Shown in pieces: positions 39,981 to 53,200 of a stretch of 64,000 nucleotides of DNA. Under the pieces are notes generated by a model that was not told the DNA's origin, searched no databases, and saw nothing but the letters and a program-made list of their open reading frames with translations. The position numbers and the translations under genes were made by a program. Source of the stretch: Echinarachnius parma (lineage: Eukaryota > Echinodermata > Echinoidea > Clypeasteroida > Echinarachniidae); the NCBI GenBank assembly GCA_037951105.1, contig JBAMJV010009425.1, positions 29,699 to 93,698 of the forward strand. The letters are read 5' to 3'. Numbering within the stretch: position 1 is the stretch's first letter; the number at the start of each line of letters is the position of its first letter.

Positions 39981-41230
39981 TGTTCGTTCGTAATTCGTTG
40001 GAATTATCCCTAATGATTTAGGGATCGAGTTATAATGGTTATTATGTGGTCGTGCCGTTTGCCGTTCTATCACAATCATAAAGAGGCTTTTAGTAACTCT
40101 TTTTAAATCTCATAATTGACCTACTCTGGACAAAGGGTGAACTTTCTGACTTTACATTTCAACTGTTAATTGACAATTTCCTTCCCGACTCCCATTAGGA
40201 GACCTTGGAAATGTTTGTTATGATGGAATTTAACCTGTCAGTGATTATTATGTATTCACATCATACAAAGCTGAAAAACTGGGAGTGCGAATGATATGGT
40301 ATTGACATTTAATACGGGTAAATGGGACTACATAATCGGCATTTTACTTAATTAATCATGACAAGTCGTATGTATGATTTCGTGTTTGATTAGATTTTTC
40401 AAACACAGTAATGCTATACCGTTACCTAGTTACGGTAGTGTGTGAACATTTGAAAGTCTGCGGGTTCCTTGAGTGCCCCTCAATAATGCGTGTCATCGTG
40501 ATAATGACTTTATCCAATACGATCGGCCTAACCTAATTTTGCTCGATCTATTCATTGAGCAAGTTAAGTACCGCTGTCAAATAAAATGCCATTAAATTTC
40601 GTTCACACCGCTTTTTGACAACGGAACTTCGGTAGAGATTGCTATTATATAAACTGCCCTGTTTGTACTTACTACAAATAAGTATGCAGGTTGACTCGAA
40701 AAAAGGGGGAAAGACTTCACAAGACGGGGTTATCTTGTGTGAAATAGAGTGTTGTTGTCTCATATTCTTTTCTTTATTCTCCTCCTTACTTTGGCGTGGG
40801 AGTAACTGGTGTGTGGGTGTGGAAGGAGGGGGCGGGGCTAGACCAATTCACGCATATAACCGTTAACATGGTTACCAGCTAAATCATTACGGCAAAGCTC
40901 TGGCGGCCTGTCGACATCCATATCTCTGGTCTGCCGACATCTGGTATCTCGCTATTCTCCTGAGTACGGCTCAACTGAGGGTGTATCTTATTCTCCAGTC
41001 AGCATCGCATCTAGTAAAACAATCAATTCATTGGCTCTTTGCTCAAAATATACGTATTGATTTGTATTTCCATCGCTGAGCCAAAATGGGCAATTTTGTT
41101 ATCTTAATTTGCATCTGCGCCGTTGTGTCAAAACATGGTAAGTATCAATTAAAAGCTAACTTCACTATCGATCTGTAATGACGTCCACTGTATGCACTCT
41201 TTACAAATATAGCACGAATAGCACAATGAA
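39981..41230 (+). repeat. Copy C of the gene 5' region (upstream of gene 2)
   Basis: Shares the TTCGTTGGAATTATCCCTAA segment with 4406-4430, the GAGACCTTGGAAAT segment, the TACCGTTACCTAGTTACGGT hairpin and the signal-peptide exon with copies A and B. It lacks about 0.9 kb between the CTTGGAAAT and CCTGTCA segments. Confidence 0.75.
41086..41137 (+). CDS. Gene 2 exon 1: signal peptide
   Basis: ATG in CAAAATGG context. Encodes MGNFVILICICAVVSKH with donor G|GTAAGT in phase 1. Matches exon 1 of gene 1 and its upstream duplicate. Confidence 0.8.
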
Positions 41231-44200
41231 TCAATGTGTGGTTTCTATTGAAAAGGTATATATAATGTCAAATTTGTACCTATTAACATAATATACATCG
41301 TTATTCAAATTTGACTCCAATGCACGAGTAATTAGTTTGGGAACAATTCTAAAGTCAAGATAAAATGATAGGTCCAAGGTTCTAAAGGTAACGCCGTTCT
41401 TAACCCCGCCCACCCACCCCCCCCCCCCCCCCCCTCCCCCCCCCGATAGATGACATATTTTCAGCAGACGGGATGGAGGTTCATATAATTCATGTCATTT
41501 TGCTAATGTTGCTTCCAAAATAATGAAACATATCGATAGAGGATGACTGATGATGATTAATGTTGATACGTAAGGTACAGTCACATTGTGTTTATCAATG
41601 ATTATAATGTAAACAAAACGTTTAGATTTAGATGAAATATGTTTCTTAATCGTTTATACATCTTTGTTAAAGGGATAGTTGAGTTTTGGTATAGAGGGCG
41701 CTACACAAAATACATTTTTGGTGAGATAATGAAAAACTGAGTGTCAAATTCGAAAGAGCATACAATTTAAATGACAGAATAAACTTGATTTGATCAAAAT
41801 CCGGTCTGCAAATAAGGATGCCAAAGTAGCAACACAATCGTCGTCATGTTCTCGTTTAAAATGATCAATGTAATTGTAATGCAGAATACTGCGATCTACT
41901 TGATGAATTAGAGGGACAGTTCCTCTTTTACAAAATGTCTGAACAGTTTCCAGTTGACTGATGGGGATGAATATAACACACAACAACAAAATCAGATCGA
42001 ACAGCCCTGTAATTTGCATTATACGAATGAAAAACGAATGCGTCCCTCCATCAAACTATATATTGGTCAATAAAGGAGTTTTACTGATTTAGCATAATAT
42101 TACAACAATATTGTACTCATTCTGGTATAGGTATTGTGAAGCCGACATTTGTAAAGGTATGTCACGGAAAAGGATCAAAAAAATTAAGAATATGTAATTA
42201 CTGGTTATTCCGCTTATGCCATTGTTATTTATGCGCGGGTCACGTAGGGGTCACGCATAGCGATGTAGTACTCCGTGGAATCCGTGTGCGAACTTTCTCA
42301 CCGGGTGAATACACGTATAATGCACAATTAAATGTTGGACAACGGTTTATTAGTTTTAGGTCTATAACTCCACGAAAAAGAGATTTCAAGCCCTAATTTT
42401 TGCAGGCATGCTATTAAATGACATTTTCTTTCATATAAGACAATAACTTCGCAAGCTTTGAAATTTGGCTTGCAAAAGAGAGTCTGTCCCTTTAAGAAGT
42501 AAAAATAAAGACTTAAATACGTATAATATAACGAGATGCCTAAAGCCACTCCGTCGCGCCTATGGGATAAAATTAAAACTTCATGTGTGCTGGTAAATGT
42601 TCTGGTGATCGATCACTAGAGTCCGCTTGCATGTTGTAATATGCAAGTGTTTTGCTACAGAAGTACAGCGTTCGTAGCAATATCCCCAAAACCAGGATGG
42701 AACAGTTAGTTTACTTTGATCTGAAAGGATTCGTCTGAGATGATAAACTATTATATATGGACCATGAAGTTCATATAATTAGATATATTTAATACTTGGA
42801 GGACTTCAATTAAGTAAGCCTAGACAAGGAAGGCAATTAAGAAAGACAATAATTTTTGTTCGTGTGGCATTGGTCATATGTATTAAGTTACAGAGACCTA
42901 TGCACAGAACGGTAGTGATGCTACGTACCGTGTGGGACCTGAAGGAAGACTCATCCGGGACCTTCTGAGCAGCTATGACGTCAGAGAGAGGCCATCTCCG
43001 GACGAAAGTCCTGTCCGAGTCGACATGTATTACGTTCTACAGTCGGTCTTCAATATTGTAAGCACTTACCACACAATCAATTTAATAACTGTTTAACATT
43101 TAAACAATCAGATAAAGATTTGTGTTATAATGAATATAGTGATGACGATGGTAATGATGATGACGTACTAATGGCAATGAAAAAGAAGATGGTAACAATG
43201 ATTGAAATTATTATTATTATTACTATTTTATTCTGCATCAAACACATTTACATTAAAACAAAACAGTAAGTTACAGAGTAATTGTTATACAATACTATCA
43301 CATACATGCACCTAAATCTCGCTGTCAGCTGCACCTGGGCAAGTCGCCCGGGTATGGTAAAAGTTAACTTAAAGGGCAATGAAATCCAGACAAATAATTG
43401 TATGCACTATAAGACAGTAAATAGGATGAATAGTCCCTGAAAATTTGAGCACAGTCGGTCAAGAAATAAGAAAACTATGGCTCTTTAAACAAAAACCATT
43501 TATTTCTATGAGTGACACAAATTGGCAACGCACTCTGGCAAAGTTGTGGACTACTCCCTATACGTTTTGTACACAAAATGTCGATTTTCTCAAAATATAT
43601 ATTTACCCTTCGTTTGAGTTCAACATAATGTTTTGTAGAATGCATTTATACATAACATATCCTGAGTTGGGGGAATGGAAAAATGTGACTATGAAGAAAA
43701 CTGTAAAAATGGGAACATTTGTGTACAAAACATATGGGGAGTAGTCCACACACTTTTCAGAGTGCGTTGCCAATTTGAGTTCCCTATATGAATAAATGGA
43801 CATCTTCAAAGATGTATCTTGCCCGATTATGCTCTAACTTTTAAAGTAGAATTTCATTGAAAATCACAAAATATGAGAATAATGCATCACTAGAGAGCTA
43901 GGGGCTATTACTACTTTGTTTATGTCCCATACCAACACGATATCTTATTACAACAACAAAACAAAACCCCATCACAAGAATCGAAAACAAGCACTCTTTA
44001 CGCTAAAAAACGCCAATGTTTTGATGACGTCATTCATTGAGTAATTTATCATTAGCAGACGATGTCTCATTGCGAATCTACATAACCATTAGTGCACTCA
44101 TATTGTCTGCTAAACGTGTTTTCTTGTCACGAAAGCGCATTTATTGCATTGCATTTTGTAAATAAGGTTCACCTCGACTTATACACAATAATCATTCACT

Positions 44201-47200
44201 CGGAGACATTACGGAAATAAAGACAAATTCAATGAAGTAAGTCACACACCGTCCTACACTATCTGCTTGAAAGACCCGCCGAAGTCTGGGCACGATCTAT
44301 TTGCCCATTGTTCACCAGCTGTATTTTGATGCGGTGTCGCTGAATGTGCATTTTTGTGTGTGATACTTATGGCAGTATGGGCGATGTGATACATTAAAAT
44401 AACGTTATTTAACATGCTTTACGGGAAAATTGTGTGTCAGAGAACAATAAAGTGCTTTTAAGAGTGAGGCAGAGGAGCAAATAATGACAAATATTCTCCT
44501 CAATAAACAAGGATGATTGAACAGAGTCATGTTAAAAAGGCACTGTAAAATGTGTATGTTATATATCGGACATCGTCTGCTAATGATGACTTACTCAATG
44601 TATGACGTCATAGTATTGTTAGCTGGTTTCGGCGGGACTTTTGATGCCACAATACTGGCTTACGCATTACCACTAATTCATTGATGATAACTCATCAATA
44701 ACAATGTTATGAAACACTTATTTGTAATATTCGTATTATGGAGTATGTATGAAATATGGAAATATGAACTGAATCTAAATAGAAAAACAATGAAATTCTA
44801 CTTTAAAGATTATTCCTCCTAATCGCTTCAAGTCTATTAAGCAACATTTTGCTTGGATTTCAGTGGTGTTTAATAACTATAGTCCGCAGACTCCCCTTAG
44901 CTGACAACATGAGAATAATTTCTTCAGCGATTAAAGACAATTTAAACAATTAATTAACTGGCAATGATTATATAAAATTACTCACAACAATAATTAAAAA
45001 GTCTAAACTTGAACATTTGAAATGGAGACAATGGCAATATGATAAGTATTGAGATCATGTTATAGATGTGATAGATGTGATAGAGATATAGGAATTAAAG
45101 AGGAGAAAGAGCATTGGAGAGGGTGTAAACAGCATTTTCCACTATGCTTACCCGTATAACGATGCCTATATCATGTATATGGATGCTTTCATGATAACTA
45201 CATTTACCATTATCTATTTTTTACAGGATGCCAAAACCCAAATATTCTCTGGCTCTTCGTGGTTTATGTTGGTAAGATTTTGTTGGTACGACATTCTTTA
45301 AGTCATAATCTAAATTTACATCTGTACATGAAGCATTGGGAACTTCCCCAAATGATTATTGCAAACGTTAATTTTGTTAATTTTGTTATTACACAGCATT
45401 TGTCAATAATGTCAAACTCAGTCTGCCGGTAAAAGGAAATTGTATAAATCAACTAACTGATATATGATACTAACAGATAGAGCTGGGTTTGGTATAAGAT
45501 TTAGTATTGGAGTACGTGTAAGAGCTAAGTATTTGCCAGGTTTCGGAATCAGCGTGTGTAACAATATAATCTTCGTTGCAAATAATAATCATCGAGCAAA
45601 TGTCGCTAAAGCTAATGTTACAGAAAACATTTTATAGGCTGTGCCCTTAATACAATGAGGGGTCTGAATCCGTACGAAAATTATACTGTTTGTTTGTTTG
45701 TTTGTTTGTTTATTTTATTTCCACTTTTTCACATCAATACAAAGAAACATCATACAAATATATAAAATGAGTAACATGTAAGTTTAACAAAATATGTTTC
45801 TAATTAAAATACAAGCAAAAACAAATATATGAATTGGTGCCAATCCATCGTGAAAATAATCTGCATAATATAAAATAAGAAATAAGGGGGAGAATGGATA
45901 TCTTATGTAATGCTTGGTAAGTTTCTTATAAAGGAAAAAGCAGGAGACCACATGTCGTAAGCGTAAAAGCTTGATGATGAATGTGGCCTCTGCCGAGTTA
46001 GCAAATAAAGAACAACCTATGCAAGGGACGCGATTAAAAATCCATTTATCAATTGTATTATAAATTTGTGTGTTATATTCAAAATAAAATAAAATATAGG
46101 TAAAATAATTCAAAGTGAGCATGGCTGAATTAATTTCGAGTGAAAATAACAAAATATATTTAGTGACAAGTTTCGTATTGAGAAGTGCATTTGTGCATAG
46201 TGCAAAACTTTAGCTTGGTGCATAGAACAATAAGAGACTAATATCGTGAAATTAAGTGTGTGGTGGTTTCAATTACGTGTAATAATATTAAAATGTATTA
46301 AAATGTATGCAGGGCCCTTTCCTATTGACAAACAAAATAGAACAATTCCAAGATATAACAAATCAAATTATTTAACATTTCTATGTAAGATCTAGCAAAC
46401 TATACTGAGTTAACAAATATGTTTTCATATTAGCTTTAAATGAATAAAGGGAGGTCCTAATTTTAATATGGTTAGGTAAGTTATTCCAAATATCTGGTCC
46501 ATGGTGTCTAATTGATCGTAGGGCTAAACTAAGTTTGGGATTATTAAGATGGTAATCATGAGCATGTCGAGTTAAATACGAGTGTACGTTTACATTTAAT
46601 AAATAAAAGTTTAGGAAAGATGCTGGAAGTGTTTTGGAAGTATACTTATACATAAAAATGGCAGTTTGGAGCGTATGTATGTCATAAACCTTTAACGTTT
46701 TTAATTGACTAAATAACGGGTTAGAATTTGCAAGATAATTAGAGTGTGTACAAATACGAATTGCTCTCTTCTGCAGAAGAAATATTGAGTTTATTTTCAT
46801 TTTACTACAATTTGCCCATATAATATTACAATATGTTATATACGGTAAAATTAAAGTATTATAAAGAGTAAATAAAGATTTATCATTTATCAAATATTTC
46901 ATTTTATACAAAATACCAATATTCCGGGATATCAAAATAGTTATATTATGAATATGTTCATTCCAAGACAAATTTGAGTCAATAGTAACTCCTAAAAATT
47001 TAGTTGACTGTTTTTCTACCAGGGATAAACCATCTATAAACAAATTACATTGAGGTTGGTCTTGGGAGTTAATAGTTCTAAAACGAATGAAATTAGTTTT
47101 ACTTATATTTAAGGATAATTTATTACATTTAAACCATAATGAGATATTACACAAATCATGATTTACAGTATCAACAAGTGTATCAATATTTTTGTGTGAG

Positions 47201-50200
47201 TAAATTATATTTGTGTCGTCGGCAAAAAGAATGTAAGTTAGAATATTTGATGATCTTATTATATCATTAACATAAATCAAAAATAATAGTGGGCCTAAGA
47301 TGGAACCTTGAGGAACTCCACATGTGAGGTTCAATTTTGAGGAACTATTGGAATAATAATAAACGTACTGTGTTCTATTTTTAAGATAGTCCTCAAACCA
47401 GGATAGAGCAAGGCCTCTGATACCATAGTGTTCTAGTTTATGAAGTAAAATTGTATGATCGATGGTATCAAAGGCCTTACTCAGATCCATAAAAATACCT
47501 ATAACATATTCCTTTTTAGCGAGAGATTCAATTATCTTATCACAAAGTTGAATTAAAGCAAAATCAGTTGAATGATTTTTCCTAAAACCAAACTGATTAG
47601 GAATCAAAATATCGTGCTCATTCAAAAAAGAAATCAATCTATTATATACCAATTTCTCTAAAACCTTTGAAATACTTGATAATAGTGATATTGGGCGATA
47701 ATTTTGAAGTTTAGATGGGTCATCTTTTTTATAAATCGGTATAACTTTAGCAACTTTTAATAAGTTAGGACAGGAACCAGTAGAGAGAGAAATATTAAAT
47801 ATATAAACCAATGGAGAAACAATAAAGTGTATTATTTGCTTAATGAGATTCATACTTAACCCATCCTGTCCTGATGACTTACTTGATTTCAATGATTGAA
47901 CTATGCAAACTACTTCATAAATTGTTGTGGGAGTGAAGAATAATGAATTTTCAGAGGGTTCAAAAAGGTATTGAGAAAAATTATTATTACCAGCATCAAT
48001 CTTAGAGGCTAATGTGGGACCTATATTAACAAAATAATCATTAAACAAATTTGCACATTCTTTCAAATTATTAATATCTTGTCCATTGACATTAATGTTT
48101 GTATTTATATGTTTTTTCTTACCAGTAAGATCTTTTATAATATTCCAAAGTGAATTATTATTTTGAGTACTCAAAATTTTATTTGAATAATATAATTTGC
48201 GGGATAGCCGAATAATTGATGTTAACTTATTTCTATATTTTTTATATTTATCTAAATCATTATTATCTTTACTTCGTAATGCTTTCTTATATAATCGATT
48301 GCGAGTCGCAATCGATCGTAAAATGCCCCTAGTTATCCATGGTTTCTTAGCCTTATTTTTATTTAACTTAATTCGAACCAAAGGAATATTTTTATTATAA
48401 TAATACATTAGTTTATTCAAAAATATATCGTATGCATTGTTAGCATCTACTAAATTGTATACATCAGCCCAAGATTCTGATGCTAAGTCATCCCGAAAGC
48501 TCTGAATATTAGCATCCGTTTCTTTTCGAACGTATATATACTTCATGGGCTCAAGTTTAGATAATTTAATCGTAGGGGAAATAACAAATATGGGGAGGTG
48601 ATCAGAAATATCAAAATACAATATTCCATTCTGAGTATCTTCATTACAAATATTCGAAAATATATTGTCTATTAAAGTTTCAGTTACATTAGTTATTCGG
48701 GTAGCTTTATTAATATGTGGATGGAGGGAATAAGAAGAGAGTGTAGTTAGTAACCTAAGTCCAATATTATTAAATGCAGGTGGAAGTAAATTAATATTAT
48801 AATCACCCATAAGATATATGATTTTATTTTCACGCGATATTAAAGAAAGACTTTCTTCTAATCCATCCACAAACATATCAATATTACTATGAGGTGGTCT
48901 ATACATCACTCCAACAAGTATATTTTTAGCTTGTTTATTTATAATTTCAATAAAAATATATTCGGAGCCATCTACATGTAAGTCGGGTCTCTCTTTAAAT
49001 AATAAAGAATCATGGATATACAATGCTACTCCACCCCCTCGTCCATAATTACGATCAACTCTAATTAATTTGTAATTTTCAATATTAAATAAAGGAGGTG
49101 ATTTATTATTCAACCATGTTTCCGTTATCCCTATTATGGAAAACGGAAAATGTTGTATGGAAGAAAAAAATAAATCCATAGACTCAAAGTTTTTATTCAT
49201 GCTTCTAGCATTAATATGCAACAAACTAAGGGACTGTTGATTATGGTCATCATTATTTAAATTAAATGCAGCGTTAAAATCGTCAATAGTATAATATCTT
49301 GATTCATTTTCTGTTACATCTTGGTTAATTTCTATATCAAAATTCATATGAATAAATTCAATATACAATTATCAAATACAATAATTAGGAGATGGGCCCA
49401 TGTAATGATTTGTATATTATGTAGAAGTATATAGTCTGTTTGATATGTAACGTTAAGCATGTAAAATGTATCACTTCGTACTAGTCTCAGTATAAACAAT
49501 AATGTCACCATGGGTGCATGTGCAGTGACTTGTGCAAGTGCTAAAATAATACAAAGAATGGTGAGTGAATAAACGGAACAACGAATTGCAGCCATTGATG
49601 GCGGTTCCGGTTTAGTACTGACCACCGCCAGGTCAGAAAAAAAGGAAAGAACAAAGCATGAGAGAACGGACAGTACTATCAAGAGGTAAGAGGAATGCAG
49701 ATTCAGAATGGATCAATTAAATTAATTAAATGCGCTAGAGTATATAGGTTACGAGGCACCAAGGAAATGGGTCACTCATTGAGAGGATCTCCCATGTATT
49801 TACTACATACAACAATAGTAATTGTAAACAGCAAGGAATTTACATTTACAATGAAATCGTATCGACACAATTAACAGTGTGTTTTCATTCAACTTAACTA
49901 ATAATAAGAATGTTAGACCAGCGAGTTACCACGCGGTTTACCTCAATGCATGTGGGCAGTTCTTAAACAAATAATAACAAAGACAAGATAGAGAAAGAGA
50001 AGGAGATCGCAATCTAGAGACTAATCTATACAAGGGAATTGTTAACAATCAAGATAAAAGTGTACAAAATCAATCATTCCAATATAAATGTGTTTACATT
50101 ACATAACAGACGAAGGGAATAGAATAAAACGAGAATTCTATACGGTGTTAAATTTAGAAAGCGTGTTCTCTATTGTGAGTCAAAGTAAGTCAATATATGG

Positions 50201-53200
50201 CACTCTCACCGAAGACGCGCACGCGACCGGCATGCATGACAAAAGGAACCAATACGCTATACAAATCGCATAGGGCATGAGCTCCAGCCATGCATACCAA
50301 GCCGCGGGCACGCCCCCGAAGAGAATGCCGTTAATTAGCATTGCATATGAATGTACACTACATACGAATGATAGTATTCAAGGTTATCATAATACCATGG
50401 ACCATCAATTAAAGTAAATTTAATACTGAAAGAAATTGCAACTAGTATTTTGTATTCTTTATACAACAGCATTAAAGCATAAGGGGTAGCAAAATTAGTA
50501 TCAATGTCAATAACAAGGGGAAAATACATGCGTAACACCATGGCTGGTACAAATCCATGAAATAAAACAAAATAAATGTGCCACTGTTTAGTACTAGCTG
50601 CTGTACAATATTTTCAATTTCCACTAGTACTTCGAATTTGCATAGTGGTCACATAATTACAACACATCCATCGTTCAAAAATGTTGTGGAAGTGTCAACA
50701 AACAATTATAAATACAGAGAAGAAAATAAAACATATATATATATGAACAAAATACAGAGTTATCTGTTATCTGTTATTATGTTGCCCATAATGTTGGAAA
50801 AGTTTATTTTTCAGATCCAACTTCATACTTTTTAAACATATGTTTACACCCCAGCAGCAATTTTAGACTATAATGTGTCCACACTACCAATGAACAACGA
50901 ATTGTTGCATGAGTTTGCATTTAGTAATATAGCCTTTTGTTTGGAGCTATGGAAGGCAAAACCTTTGATGCTTGGTCCCTTTCCCTCTCCAAGGCCCATG
51001 TCCAACACGTTATTGTTATGGCACATTTATCAGAGTTGGCTGTAAATCTTTTAACCACAATTCTACAGAGGCTCTCTAGGCCGTCCGACGCCATTGGCTA
51101 TACGCCAAAGTATGCTTGTGATGTGCAAGACTTGAAAAAAGAAGTCACGAATCGGCGGGGCGTAATATTTACGCGTTCCAGAGCAATCAGGAAAATCGTG
51201 GAGGGGGGGGGGGGGGGGGGGTGCCACAACGGCCCCGGCCTTATTAGGATTAAGCACTGTCCCTTATACCCCCGTCAGACTATGCTACGCTCTCGCGCCG
51301 ACCTGGCGCCGCTCCTAATCCCCATTCATAAAATTGGAAGCGTGGGGAGGACGTGGGGAGAGCGTGTTGAGGTCGTGTGGAGAGCGGCGTTCATTGTTCT
51401 CTATTGTTTAGATCGTACACTTTTCTCGGCCGCTCTGGCGCCGCTCCCGCGGCGACCAAGTTAAATTAGCAAATTGGCAACGCAGTGGGCAATGAATGGG
51501 AAGATTATCTCACATGCGTCAATAGATATCCTGCTCGATGAACAAAAGAGCAGGACGTAGCTAGCTCGGCGTTCGCTTTGGACATGTTGAAAAACGAACT
51601 TGGGGCTTCGGCGTCCTACTCTTTGTTCAGGGGCTATTGTATGTCCATGCATGGGAGGATATCTTTTCACACAAGTGTCATAATCTTCTCATTCATTCCC
51701 AAGTTGAACAAAAGACATTCTTGCAGATCTATTCCAGCACTTCTGCTAGTGGACGCCATAGATTGCGAAGTTTGACACGTTTCAACTATAGGTAAAATGA
51801 TATCACAATTTAAAATGGCATGTCCGGGCAAAAATAATGTACATTCGGGGGAAACACAATTTCTGGCTAAAACGTGGCATGGCGGCATACAAATTATATG
51901 AGGCTCCAATGAATGGGGACATACGCACACCCTATGTATGCATTATGAACACATATTTCCCGCAAATATATGATTGTTTTGTCCAAAATCTACCACTACT
52001 ACCACCACTACCACTACCACTACTACCACTACTACCACTACTACCACCACTGCCACCACTGCCACCACTGCCACCTGTCACTGCCACCACTGCCACCACT
52101 GCCACCACCACAACTACAACTACCACTACCACTACCACTACCACTACCACTACTACCACTACTACCACTACTACCACTACTACCACTACTACTACTACCA
52201 ATGATAGTCAACAATAATAACCCTCCCCATTCCCTCCACCCAACCTCGTGAAACGCACTGAGTGTGTTCAACTACATTCGTACATGGTATTGGATCGCAC
52301 AGAGCGTGTGCATGGAGATCGTGTTTCCCCTGCGCTTTGAAATTTTTTTAAATTTTTTTATAAGTACGAGAACGCAGACAGAGCGTAGAGCAAATGACCT
52401 CGTCTCATTGTTATGAGCTATTGTTAAAGATACACCAAGCGTGCACAGTGAATAGCTCGGAAAGCGTGGCCAAAGCGTACGCAGAGCGTGTTCAGGTCGT
52501 GGCAAGAGCGGGAACGAGCTACCATTGTGTCATTAATCGCTCGATTTGTCGGCGTTTCCCCTGCGCTTTGGACAAAATGTTTTTTTTTTTTATAAGTACG
52601 AGAACGCAGACAGAGCGTGGCTATAGTGTGACGGCACACTTAGCAGGGGTGGCCCAATCAAGGATCATGGGTCACATTCGTTGTCAGTGACTGATATATA
52701 TTTCAAGGAGTAATATTACACATTTTCATGCCAACAATGCGCTTCAACAGGTGTCATCTTTAATGCTGACCAAAGTTGCAAATTGATAATTGATAATATC
52801 CTTAATACTGCGCTGCAGTTCCCCCCCCCCCCCGCCCCCCCCGGCCCCTATTTTGGTTTTACGGTCAATATGCACGTTGCGAAGGACAAGTGTACTTTAA
52901 TTTCATTGTGATAAGATTTTAAGAACTTGATCAATAAGGTATTGTGGTCATACACACCAAACACATCATAAACAATTCACAGTGTCACATTTAACTTCGT
53001 ATAAAGTTGTAAAAATATATATTTATTCTAACTTAATGGGCAACAGTGTATTACTTGAACCATATGTGTATGTTTCTTTACACCATTTAGGACTGGGTAG
53101 ATGAGAGGTTGACATGGGATCCCAGGAAGCATTCTGGTATCAAGTCGTTGAACCTGAGAGCAGATCAAATATGGGCTCCTCCAATATTCCTCTTTAACAC

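Noticed and set aside
45784-46152. 122-codon minus-strand ORF
   Set aside because: Lies in the 3' UTR of LINE 2 and shows no domain.
49344-49682. 112-codon frame upstream of the LINE 2 ORF as ORF1
   Set aside because: Hydrophobic, overlaps the main ORF start, and has no nucleic-acid-binding motif.
50937-51464. 175-codon plus-strand ORF
   Set aside because: It runs through a G19 tract into a TIR element; no protein family features.
51837-52271. Long Thr-, Val-, Gly- or Leu-Pro-rich ORFs
   Set aside because: Translations of the CCACTA/CCACTG array in all frames; no composition typical of a real gene outside the array.
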